From positions 1 through 64,000 of the forward strand of contig PKDD01000120.1 of NCBI GenBank assembly GCA_002862465.1: a stretch of DNA of 64,000 nt, written 5' to 3'. Position numbers and translations under genes: made by a program. The notes below the pieces were generated by a model. The model had not been told where the DNA came from, did not search any database, and worked only from the letters and a program-made list of their open reading frames with translations. The stretch comes from Haliea sp. Its GTDB lineage: Bacteria > Pseudomonadota > Gammaproteobacteria > Pseudomonadales > Halieaceae. Below, piece by piece: positions 10,457 through 19,251 of the stretch. Positions within the stretch are counted from its first letter, which is position 1, and each line of letters opens with the position of its first letter.

Positions 10457-12143
10457 TATTCACCTCAGCTGTATCTTGTAACGACTCTGCGTCATCCACT
10501 AGCTCAAAAACCATAAAAGCATTTCCACCAATTTGGCTGACTTGCCCGTAGCCAGAGTTGACAAATAGCTGGCGACCATCCAAAAACATACCGCCCATAT
10601 CAATAGCACCGCCCCGCGCATCGATTTCATTCACCGAGTCGTAGTCTCGTACCGAGTCGTATCGCCAGACTTCACTGCCGGTTTCAGCGGAAAATGCTCT
10701 TAAGTAGCCATCCAATGTAGGGGCAAATACCAAGTCTGGCGTTGCAGTAATAGCCGCTGAAAAGCCAACGTGACAGCTGTTAATCTTCTCACCGTCAGCC
10801 ATACAATCACCCGGTGCCGGCGTCACCCAACGCGGCTTGCCGGTGACGATATCCAGCGCCTGCAGTGACGGCATTGGCTTGCCTGAATGACTACTGCCCA
10901 ACACCGCTACGTCCCTATCGCTGATAGGTACATACAATGCCCCACGCGTTTCATCAGCAGCCAAACCAAAATGGACTCCACCTGCTTTTCCGCCCGCGCC
11001 CGCTCGATAGGCCCACACTGTCTCACCGCCAGCGTCTGGGTCAAGCGCAAAAATCCAGCCGCTCTTCTGTCCCGCCAATACATAATCTTTATCATCAACA
11101 CTCACTAAGACGGGTGGAGCGCCAAAATCTAAATCATCGCCTCGCTCGCTCGGGCAGTTGACGTGCCCGGGTATAACGCAGGCAACGTTCCAGGCATCGT
11201 TAGCAAGAAACTGTTGTTTCCACACCATTGCGCCGGTTTCTAGATCATAAGCGATGATGGCGTCACTAGTGTCTGTTGCAGGCGAGGAATAGTTCTCGCC
11301 CGTGCCGACATAGAGTCGTTTGCGTTTAGCATCAACAGTGGGCGCGGACCACACCGGTGCGCCAGAAGGTCCGACATGATCCGGCAGCAGAAATCGCGAT
11401 TCAAAAATCTGAGGTTCTTGTTCAATAGTGAATGCGCGCCAGCGTGGCTCCCAGTCTTCCACAGTAATTGCTAACACTGAGCTGCGAAATGTGCAGCAAG
11501 CGTAAAACGGGTTGACCGCCCAGAATAGTTCCCACGATGAAATCGGCTGATAAATAATGCCGTCGTACTCAGCCGCCGTCCCAGAAATCATAGCCTTTGG
11601 ATGCTCATCAGCTTTGATACGTTTTAGTTCAACACCCGTTTGCAGATCAAGCACTACCACCTCAGCGCTTATAGTTCCAAAATACAACTGCGGCCCATCT
11701 GGCGTCTGCGTAACACGAAAGCCGGTACGCGGCACTGATCCAGCATCATGACGCCATTTTTCACAGCCACTATCCCGACCTAACGCATAGACCGTACCTG
11801 CACCGTCTCCGATGATCACTGTATCACCAGTTACCAGCGGTAGTGTTCGTGGTGACTCTGTATCCGGTATACCAAACACCCATTTCACCCTCAAATTTTG
11901 AATGTTAGCGGCGGTTATGGACGTGTCGTTAGCATCGACAAAACGCTGGTTTTTCTCAGTCTTACTCCAGCCGTTTACTTTTGCATGGACATCGATAATT
12001 TTTTCTTCGCATGGGGCTGCATTTATAACATTGCTGAAAAATACGGCTAAACTCGCAAGCAGTGTCACTATCTTTAGAGGATACCGCGCAGCGCCACTGG
12101 CCATACTTCTCTGTTTTTTTAAAAACATACCTAGCATATTCAT
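10443..12143 (-). CDS. PQQ-binding-like beta-propeller dehydrogenase (polyvinyl-alcohol-dehydrogenase-like), secreted
   Basis: N-terminal hydrophobic signal; repeated blades 'GTVYALGRDSGCEKWRHDAG', 'AIIAYDLETGAMVWKQQF', 'GWIFALDPDAGGETVWAYRAG'; adjacent Cys-Cys in 'FYACCTF'. Confidence 0.8.
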   Translation of the reverse strand: MNMLGMFLKKQRSMASGAARYPLKIVTLLASLAVFFSNVINAAPCEEKIIDVHAKVNGWSKTEKNQRFVDANDTSITAANIQNLRVKWVFGIPDTESPRTLPLVTGDTVIIGDGAGTVYALGRDSGCEKWRHDAGSVPRTGFRVTQTPDGPQLYFGTISAEVVVLDLQTGVELKRIKADEHPKAMISGTAAEYDGIIYQPISSWELFWAVNPFYACCTFRSSVLAITVEDWEPRWRAFTIEQEPQIFESRFLLPDHVGPSGAPVWSAPTVDAKRKRLYVGTGENYSSPATDTSDAIIAYDLETGAMVWKQQFLANDAWNVACVIPGHVNCPSERGDDLDFGAPPVLVSVDDKDYVLAGQKSGWIFALDPDAGGETVWAYRAGAGGKAGGVHFGLAADETRGALYVPISDRDVAVLGSSHSGKPMPSLQALDIVTGKPRWVTPAPGDCMADGEKINSCHVGFSAAITATPDLVFAPTLDGYLRAFSAETGSEVWRYDSVRDYDSVNEIDARGGAIDMGGMFLDGRQLFVNSGYGQVSQIGGNAFMVFELVDDAESLQDTAEVNSDEK

Positions 12144-12925
12144 CCAACACCCAGCTTTTTAGGGCAGCTTAGCGCTGCCAATGATTCAATTCGAAAATCC
12201 GGCCGCCAGCTCGGCTGCTTAATTTCAGTATGTCGTTTTAATGGGTCGATCAACACAGCTGCCATGCCTGACGCCTTGGCGCCTGCCACATCATGCATGG
12301 GTGCATCACCCACGTAGATTGCGTCAGCAGCATCACATTCGGCTTTGTCCAACGCGATTTGAAAAATACCGATATCGGGCTTACAAGACCCAGCACTTTC
12401 TGAGCTGGTCCAACTATCAATTTCTGTTAGCAAACCGGAGTTTTCTAGGGCTGATACGAGCGGCGCCTCATCAAAATTTGATACAATTTGCACATGCTTA
12501 CCCAAGTCCCTCAGCCCTCTAAGCGTCTCGACACAGTCAGGCCGCAACCGCAATTTGGTTGCGGTGTTATAATTTTGCCTCGCGACGGCCTCGGCAACCA
12601 ACACTTCGTCGGCGTTTGAAGCTGCATCGAAGAAACCATAGCGGTAACAGGCAGCAAAAAACGCATCATGCCGATATGAGGCCTTTCCCATATACTCGAT
12701 ATAGGCTTCTCTGAGACCGCGTTTATACATCGCGCGCAGCGTTTTCTCATCAGCGGATAGCCCAAGCATTTCGGCTAACCACTGTAAATTTTCTAACATT
12801 GGTTGGCGCAGGGATCGCTCGTCGAATAGTGTCCCCGCAAAATCAAACAGTACGGCATGGCAATCAACCACACATTGCTGCACAGACTTGCTCACGGTCG
12901 AACGCCGCCATCGACGACGATGCAA
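12140..12925 (-). CDS. HAD-family hydrolase
   Basis: 'AVLFDFAGTLFDE' (DxxGT), 'VQIVSNFDEAPL', 'IYVGDAPMHDVAGAKASGMAAVLIDP'. Confidence 0.88.
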   Translation of the reverse strand: MHRRRWRRSTVSKSVQQCVVDCHAVLFDFAGTLFDERSLRQPMLENLQWLAEMLGLSADEKTLRAMYKRGLREAYIEYMGKASYRHDAFFAACYRYGFFDAASNADEVLVAEAVARQNYNTATKLRLRPDCVETLRGLRDLGKHVQIVSNFDEAPLVSALENSGLLTEIDSWTSSESAGSCKPDIGIFQIALDKAECDAADAIYVGDAPMHDVAGAKASGMAAVLIDPLKRHTEIKQPSWRPDFRIESLAALSCPKKLGVG

Positions 12926-13656
12926 GCGCCAGTGGTATAGCTAGAGGCATTCGATGCCAAGTACAACGCTGTACCTACAATTTCTTCGGGCTGGCCAACC
13001 CGCTTGAGCGCAATAGGCTCTTCTACATAAGGCAGCGTGTCGGCATTGCGGACAAAGCCTGCCGCCGCATCCGTGTCGAAGGTACCGCAAACAATACAAT
13101 TAACCTTCACGCCCTGGGCAGCATACTCTTGAGCGGCTGCAGCGGTTAGCGCATTGAGTCCAGATTTAGCGGCACTGTAAACGGACGTTAGTGGGGTCGG
13201 TTTCAATGATGCAATGGAGCTTATATTAATAATAGAGCCACCACCGGTTTTTGCCATTTCAGTGGCAGCAAGCGCGGTTAATCGAAACGGACCCTTTAGA
13301 TTAACATCAACAATTTTGTCAAACAGTGCTTCGCTGGTCTCCAGCAGACTCGGGGCTACCGGCGACATCCCTGCATTATTGATCAAGATATCGATCCGCC
13401 CGTAGTGTTCTTTCGCAGCCTGCACCAGCGCTTCCAGCCCACCCCATTCCCCGACATGACAAGCCACCGCAAGCGCATCGCCACCGGCAGCCCGAATCTC
13501 TGCTGCCAATTGATCACAGGCAGCTTGCTTTCGACTAGCAATAACGACCTTGGCGCCCGCTTTAGCAAACGCCATTGACATGGCCCGACCCAGTCCGCGA
13601 CTTCCTCCGGTTATAATCGTCACTTTGTTGTTTACATCGAAAACATTGGCCACCAT
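12892..13656 (-). CDS. SDR-family oxidoreductase
   Basis: 'VTIITGGSRGLGRAMSMAFAKAGAKV', 'NNAGMSP', 'YSAAKSGL'; start chosen at internal ATG 13656. Confidence 0.92.
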   Translation of the reverse strand: MVANVFDVNNKVTIITGGSRGLGRAMSMAFAKAGAKVVIASRKQAACDQLAAEIRAAGGDALAVACHVGEWGGLEALVQAAKEHYGRIDILINNAGMSPVAPSLLETSEALFDKIVDVNLKGPFRLTALAATEMAKTGGGSIINISSIASLKPTPLTSVYSAAKSGLNALTAAAAQEYAAQGVKVNCIVCGTFDTDAAAGFVRNADTLPYVEEPIALKRVGQPEEIVGTALYLASNASSYTTGACIVVDGGVRP

Positions 13657-13669
13657 TATTCCTCCTTTG

Positions 13670-14719
13670 TCAGCGTGCAAAGCGTTCTGCGCGTAATAAC
13701 AACTGATCTACAACAAATCCAAATATTTCGTGATTGGGGTTATTTGATTTTCCAGCAAGAAATGTGGCGTAGCTGGCTTCTAATATTATCGCTAGTTTCC
13801 ATGCTGCAAATACCTGATACCACTGTAAATCGTCTACATTCCGCCCAGTTAAATCAACGTATCGCTGTACTAACGTCTGCGGTCTCTGGCAATATTGCGC
13901 ATCCATTCCACCCTCTGTGCCAGGGGCGGCGATCGCGATTAAATTGCCTTCTTCAGGCCAAAAAGTGAGCGCCCACGCCAAATCAATTAAAGGATCACCT
14001 ACCGTAGTCATCTCAAAATCCATCAAGCTTAAGACCCGAATTGGAAAGTCTTTACTCAGCATCACGTTGTCGAGTTTATAGTCTCCATGCATCACGGTAA
14101 GTTCATGATCAGCGGGTCTGTTTCTCGCTAGCCATTGGGACACTGAATCTATCACCGGCAGCTCTCTGCAGGCATACGAACCATACTGCTGTAACCAACG
14201 ATCTACCTGCCTAGCTAGATAGTTTTCAGGCTTGGAAAGACTGGCTATCTCGCTATTGCGCCAATCGAAAGCATGAAGCTCCACCAGTGAGTCGATCAAG
14301 TCTGTGCCAATACTGCTTTGCTGCGCTGGCGCCAGCTGGTAATTCTGCGGGAGACGCCGACGCACAACCGTACCATCGATGAACGCCATGACATAAAACG
14401 GCGCGTCGGCAATCTCGCGATCATCACAGGCACCAAATACCTGCGGCACCCGCACCGCACTTGATTGCAACGCTGCGATTATTTGGAACTCACGCAACAC
14501 ATCGTGGGCAGAGTCCGAAACCAACACCTTCGGGGCTTTACGAATCACCAAACGCTGCTCACCGCGCAGGAGTTGGTAAATCTCGCAAGAACCGCCACCA
14601 CGAATAGGGGTCAAAGTTGGAGTTTGGTTGTCGCCGAACAGTGCATCCAGCCACGCACTCGCAGCCGACACATTGATACCAGCTGCCGTATCGGTGTGGG
14701 CATTGGCACCTGAACTCAC
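13670..14719 (-). CDS. phosphotransferase family protein (APH/ACAD10-11-like kinase)
   Basis: 'VMHGDYKLDNVMLS' (HGDxxxDN) and 'LMDFEMTTVGDPLIDLAWALTFW'. Confidence 0.9.
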   Translation of the reverse strand: MSSGANAHTDTAAGINVSAASAWLDALFGDNQTPTLTPIRGGGSCEIYQLLRGEQRLVIRKAPKVLVSDSAHDVLREFQIIAALQSSAVRVPQVFGACDDREIADAPFYVMAFIDGTVVRRRLPQNYQLAPAQQSSIGTDLIDSLVELHAFDWRNSEIASLSKPENYLARQVDRWLQQYGSYACRELPVIDSVSQWLARNRPADHELTVMHGDYKLDNVMLSKDFPIRVLSLMDFEMTTVGDPLIDLAWALTFWPEEGNLIAIAAPGTEGGMDAQYCQRPQTLVQRYVDLTGRNVDDLQWYQVFAAWKLAIILEASYATFLAGKSNNPNHEIFGFVVDQLLLRAERFAR

Positions 14720-16008
14720 GCCGAAGTATCCAGTAAATGTCCAAACCGCTTGAGTATAATCGCCTTTCGTGTAGGGATATGCTCACTGGGCCACCCTTCT
14801 ACAGCTTCCACATGTTTCAGTGCGGCTTTTGCAATTGCAACTTTATGCACTTCATTGGCGCCGTCTACAAGCGGTGTCATGCGGGCTGAGCGATACATCA
14901 TTTCAAGCGGCATATCGCAGCTATAGCCCAAAGAGCCATGAACCTGCAACGCCCTATCAACCACATTACACACGACTCTCGCGTTATAGACTTTAGCCAT
15001 GGCGATCTCAGTACGCGCTGCTGCGTTGCCTAACTGATCCATAGTCCAGGCCGCTTTTAACGTAAGCAGTTTGGCTGTTTCTATATCAATTCTAGATTCT
15101 GCAATATAGTCCTGCACCATCTGATGCTGGCTGTAAGACTTGCCAAAAGAAAACCGTGATTTTGTACGTTCACACATCATTTCAAACGCTCGGTCGGCCT
15201 CGCCTAGCCAGCGTGCCGCGTGATGAATTCGCCCGGGGCCCAGCCTGACCTGCGACAAAATAAAGCCGCCGCCAACCTCACCAATCAAGTTTTCTTTTGG
15301 CACCCTAACATTCTCTAGTAGCACTTCGGCATGGTTACCATTGCTGCCATATTCACTGTGCGGGTGGTGCATCGTTGGAATATCACGCAGTATTTCCAAT
15401 CCGGGCGTGCCTTTCTCTACCACTATCATCGAACAGCGACGATGCACTGGTGCCTCAGAATCTGTCACTAACATAAAAATAATGAAGTCAGCTCTGGACG
15501 CATTGGTAATCATCCATTTGCGGCCATTGATCACCCACTCATCACCTTCTAACACCGCGGTACTTTGAATTTGCGTGGGGTCAGTTCCCGCTACCCATGG
15601 CTCAGTAATCGCAAAGGAGCTGCGAATGTCACCGTTTAAATTAGGCCACAACCAGCGTTCCTTTTGCGCCTCTGTGCCTCCCTCAGCCAGCAACTCTGCA
15701 TTGCCTGAATCGGGGGCCATATTGCCAAACACTTCCTGAGCGAATGGCACTCTGCCAGTGATGAAATTCATCTGGGCCAGAGGCAATTGACCGAAACCTT
15801 GGCCGCCCAGCTCCTTCTCTAGGTGACAGGCCCATAAACCTTGATCACGCACTTTTTGCTTTAGCGGAGCGAGCACTTCTTGTTCCCATACTTTCTCGTC
15901 AAGACAGTCATATAAGGGCTCTAACGGCTCTAGTTCTTCCTGCACAAAGTCACTTATCCAGGTGAGCTTAGCTTGGAATTCCGGTTCGGGGGTAAAGTTT
16001 ATTGTCAT
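14716..16008 (-). CDS. acyl-CoA dehydrogenase family protein
   Basis: 'SSFAITEPWVAGTDPTQIQSTAV', 'HHAARWLGEADRAFEMM', 'LQVHGSLGYSCDMPLEMMYRSARMTPLVDGANEVHK'. Confidence 0.94.
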   Translation of the reverse strand: MTINFTPEPEFQAKLTWISDFVQEELEPLEPLYDCLDEKVWEQEVLAPLKQKVRDQGLWACHLEKELGGQGFGQLPLAQMNFITGRVPFAQEVFGNMAPDSGNAELLAEGGTEAQKERWLWPNLNGDIRSSFAITEPWVAGTDPTQIQSTAVLEGDEWVINGRKWMITNASRADFIIFMLVTDSEAPVHRRCSMIVVEKGTPGLEILRDIPTMHHPHSEYGSNGNHAEVLLENVRVPKENLIGEVGGGFILSQVRLGPGRIHHAARWLGEADRAFEMMCERTKSRFSFGKSYSQHQMVQDYIAESRIDIETAKLLTLKAAWTMDQLGNAAARTEIAMAKVYNARVVCNVVDRALQVHGSLGYSCDMPLEMMYRSARMTPLVDGANEVHKVAIAKAALKHVEAVEGWPSEHIPTRKAIILKRFGHLLDTSA

Positions 16009-16060
16009 AAATTTGACCTTTAACGATTTACATTAAAATAAAACATCATTAAGATAACAG

Positions 16061-16085
16061 CGTTACTTTAACAAGGCAAGTAACG
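16061..16085. promoter_or_regulatory. candidate TetR-type operator (8-bp inverted repeat, 9-nt spacer)
   Basis: CGTTACTT taacaaggc AAGTAACG between divergent acyl-CoA dehydrogenase and TetR genes. Confidence 0.55.
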
Positions 16086-16127
16086 TAAAAAGCAACCAAA
16101 AAATCATGCCTCAATGACAATTAGCTA

Positions 16128-16742
16128 ATGGCGAAACCGTTACTTTCTAAAGAGCAAATCCTCAACGGCGCACTTAGCTTGCTCGCCAGCGATGGCGAAG
16201 ATGCGCTTAGTGCCAGAAGGCTGGCGGCCTACATGAAATGCTCACCCAATACGCTTTATCAGCAAGTGGGCCCCCGGGATGCATTGATATGTGAATTGCT
16301 TGCGCGGCAGTTCGCCACAGCAGGGTGCAATTTTCATGCTGGCAAAACATGGCAAGACTCCGCTCACGCTTGGTGCATTGCTCTACGGAGGGCGCTCGTC
16401 GCCAATCCTGTATTAACACGCTTGATGACAGTAGAACATCGTGAACTTGTCGTCGAAGATGCCAATGCCCTATTAAAGTCGCTGACCCATCAGGGCTTAC
16501 AGAAAGAACTCGCGCTACGCGCTTGCAAAGCGCTGACGCACATAGTGCTGGGCCTGTGCTTTACCGAATTACAAATACCCAAAGACTACCAGCAGCAACG
16601 ACGCGGCAAGCCCAATCACATAGATGTGGATGATTTGCTAATGGCCAACAAAAGCGACGCATCCGCAGCGGTGCCGGAAACGTTTGATCAAACCATACGC
16701 TGGACAATTGCTGGCATTTCTAGTGAGGAGGCAGCACTATGA
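16128..16742 (+). CDS. TetR/AcrR-family transcriptional regulator
   Basis: N-terminal HTH 'SKEQILNGALSLLASDGEDALSARRLAAYMKCSPNTLYQQVGPRDALICELL'. Confidence 0.88.
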   Translation: MAKPLLSKEQILNGALSLLASDGEDALSARRLAAYMKCSPNTLYQQVGPRDALICELLARQFATAGCNFHAGKTWQDSAHAWCIALRRALVANPVLTRLMTVEHRELVVEDANALLKSLTHQGLQKELALRACKALTHIVLGLCFTELQIPKDYQQQRRGKPNHIDVDDLLMANKSDASAAVPETFDQTIRWTIAGISSEEAAL

Positions 16743-18043
16743 ATGAGACTTCGCCGTTGCTAATTTATGCGATGATTTGTAGCTTTTTCACGCTATTGGC
16801 GATAAAACCAATGCCGCGTTTACCCGGCGTGCTGTTAGTTCCAATATTTCTGTTAACCTTGCCGGTGACTGAATTAACCTTTTACGTTGCAGTGTTCGAA
16901 TCAATTGGCGCAATTTGGTTTATCGGGAAAGGGGCACTAAGTCAGCCCTATGGCCACTGGGCCTTTGCACTTTTTTGTCTAAACATTGGCGGTTTAGTTT
17001 GGTTATTGCGCTGCCAATGGGTCACCGGATCAATACTTGATCAAGCATTAGAACAAGCAGGCATCTCGCGGGACAACCAAGCCGATAGACCGCTTCGACT
17101 GCGCGACTGGTTACTGCCTAAATCCATTTGCCCAAAAACCGTAGAGACGTTGCAGGATATCGCCTATGCCGATAGCCACCCACTGCAAACACTGGACATA
17201 TACAGGGCCAATCAAGGCAGCAAAATCGCTCGTCCCGTTTTACTTTTTATCCATGGCGGGGGCTGGTACTTAGGTGACAAAAGCGATCAGGGCCTGCCGT
17301 TACTGCACTTTATGGCCGATCAGGGCTGGTTATGCGTCAGCATCAATTATCGCCTCGCGCCGGACAATCGCATGCCAGCTCATATTATTGACGTCAAACA
17401 CGCGATACAGTGGACCAAAAAGAATATAGCCACATACGGTGGCGACCCGAGCTTTATCGCCGCAGCGGGCGGCTCAGCCGGTGGCCACCTAAGCGCGCTG
17501 GCCGCCCTAACGGGGGGTAAAGATGGGCTTCGGGAACGCTTCCAACCACGCTTTGAAACCGAGGACACCGAAATACAGGCAGCGGTATCGTTGTATGGAA
17601 TGTATGACTTAGTAGACAGCAGCGGCCTCAATATTAACACCGTCATGCGTAAACTACTGGAAGATAAAATAATGCCCACACCACTGCACGATGACCTTGA
17701 ACTATGGCGTAATGTGTCGCCATTAAGCAATGTGCATAAAAATGCGCCACCCCATCTAATCATACATGGCAGCCATGACCCCATGATGTCTCCTGCCGAT
17801 GCAACCCATTTTGCGACGTCACTACAAGCGGTTTCGGCCTCTTATGTCGCCATGGCAATACTTCCTGGCGCACAACATGCTTTTGATTTACTACCAAGCT
17901 TACGCACCGCCATGACGATCAGAAAAATACTGCAATTTTTAAATACCGTCAGAGCAGCCGGCAATGAAAGCGCAACAATGCAAACAGGTACATCGACCAC
18001 TAGCGCTGAACGGGTCAACCCAGCAGACTCTAAAAACACTTAA
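16739..18043 (+). CDS. membrane-anchored alpha/beta hydrolase (esterase/lipase)
   Basis: 'LLFIHGGGWYLGDKSD' (HGGG), 'AAAGGSAGGHLSALAAL' (GxSxG-type nucleophile), N-terminal hydrophobic segments; ATGA overlap with TetR gene. Confidence 0.87.
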   Translation: MNETSPLLIYAMICSFFTLLAIKPMPRLPGVLLVPIFLLTLPVTELTFYVAVFESIGAIWFIGKGALSQPYGHWAFALFCLNIGGLVWLLRCQWVTGSILDQALEQAGISRDNQADRPLRLRDWLLPKSICPKTVETLQDIAYADSHPLQTLDIYRANQGSKIARPVLLFIHGGGWYLGDKSDQGLPLLHFMADQGWLCVSINYRLAPDNRMPAHIIDVKHAIQWTKKNIATYGGDPSFIAAAGGSAGGHLSALAALTGGKDGLRERFQPRFETEDTEIQAAVSLYGMYDLVDSSGLNINTVMRKLLEDKIMPTPLHDDLELWRNVSPLSNVHKNAPPHLIIHGSHDPMMSPADATHFATSLQAVSASYVAMAILPGAQHAFDLLPSLRTAMTIRKILQFLNTVRAAGNESATMQTGTSTTSAERVNPADSKNT

Positions 18044-18054
18044 GAGGTTTAGCC

Positions 18055-19251
18055 ATGTTAAAAAATAGTTTAATCGCCCTCGTTTTTCTCGCTATTGGTG
18101 TCGCAGTGGGCTTTCAGATGCCACGCGGCGCCAGTCTTATCGCTACGCTAACCGGTAGCGGTGATATAAACCCTAAATACGCTGCTCTCAAGTCAACTCA
18201 GGCCTTGATGAATTTTGAAGATATGCTCGCCAGTGGTCGCGAGATGGTGTTGAAAGAAGCACAAACCGAGCAAGAGGCAATAGAAGGCATGCGCTGGCTA
18301 TTGCGAGTGGCGGCTATGAGTACCGTTGTTGCAGCCGACGCTAACGCTATCTACCCGCATTTTCAGCGTATGGACACTGATGTGCGCAAAGTCGGCGGTG
18401 ACAACCCCGACGCAGAATATGCTCACGTAACCATCGATGGCCGATACGACTACATTATCACCGGCAACATTGGTGATATAAGTTATCTCGGTTTTACTTT
18501 TAATGCTGGTGTGGGTATGACACCCCGTCGAAATATAGGCTATGTCAGCGACAACATGTTGACCGTTGATGACAATGGTGACTTTACCTTAATACTGGCC
18601 AAGGAAAAGCCCTCTATTGCCGGTGACTGGTTTCAAATCACCGAAGACGCTTCTGGCATTCTGGTAAGACAATATTTTACCGACCGAGAAAATGCCGTGC
18701 TACCCAAGCTGAACATCGAAGTATTAGGCGGCGCACCCAGTTACGTTCCGCCCACAGACGAGCAAGTGGCCAGTGCTATTACGGGTACCACATTTGCCTT
18801 CCTTAAACTCAGTACGTTGCACCAATATATCCTCCCAGAGCTCATGGAGGAGCCTAATGGGTTTATAAAAGCGACATCGGAAAAATTTGGTGATGATATA
18901 GCGGGGACGGACAATCTATACATGCTGGGCAGCTATCAACTAGCCGATGACGAGGCCTTAGTCATTGAAGTAACCCCGCCCGACACACGCTACTGGAATA
19001 TCGCCATGGAAACACGCTGGCACGAAACGCTGGATTATCTCCACCGCGCCACATCACTGACCAAGGATACCGTCACCTACAACGCTGACGGGACCGTACA
19101 ATTCATCGTCGCCCATAAAAACCCGGGTGCACCCAATTGGCTAGACACCAGTGGTTACAACTTCGGTTTTATTACGTTTCGCTGGCTGGACGGGAAGTAT
19201 GAAGACGTGCCGATGCCCACTACTCGTATCGTGAAGTTTGCCGATTTATGA
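18055..19251 (+). CDS. DUF1214-like domain protein, N-terminal TM anchor
   Basis: 'GGDNPDAEYAHVTIDGRYDYIITGNIGDISYLGFTFNAG' and C-terminal 'IAMETRWHETLDY...NPGAPNWLDTSGYNFGFITFRW'. Confidence 0.65.
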   Translation: MLKNSLIALVFLAIGVAVGFQMPRGASLIATLTGSGDINPKYAALKSTQALMNFEDMLASGREMVLKEAQTEQEAIEGMRWLLRVAAMSTVVAADANAIYPHFQRMDTDVRKVGGDNPDAEYAHVTIDGRYDYIITGNIGDISYLGFTFNAGVGMTPRRNIGYVSDNMLTVDDNGDFTLILAKEKPSIAGDWFQITEDASGILVRQYFTDRENAVLPKLNIEVLGGAPSYVPPTDEQVASAITGTTFAFLKLSTLHQYILPELMEEPNGFIKATSEKFGDDIAGTDNLYMLGSYQLADDEALVIEVTPPDTRYWNIAMETRWHETLDYLHRATSLTKDTVTYNADGTVQFIVAHKNPGAPNWLDTSGYNFGFITFRWLDGKYEDVPMPTTRIVKFADL

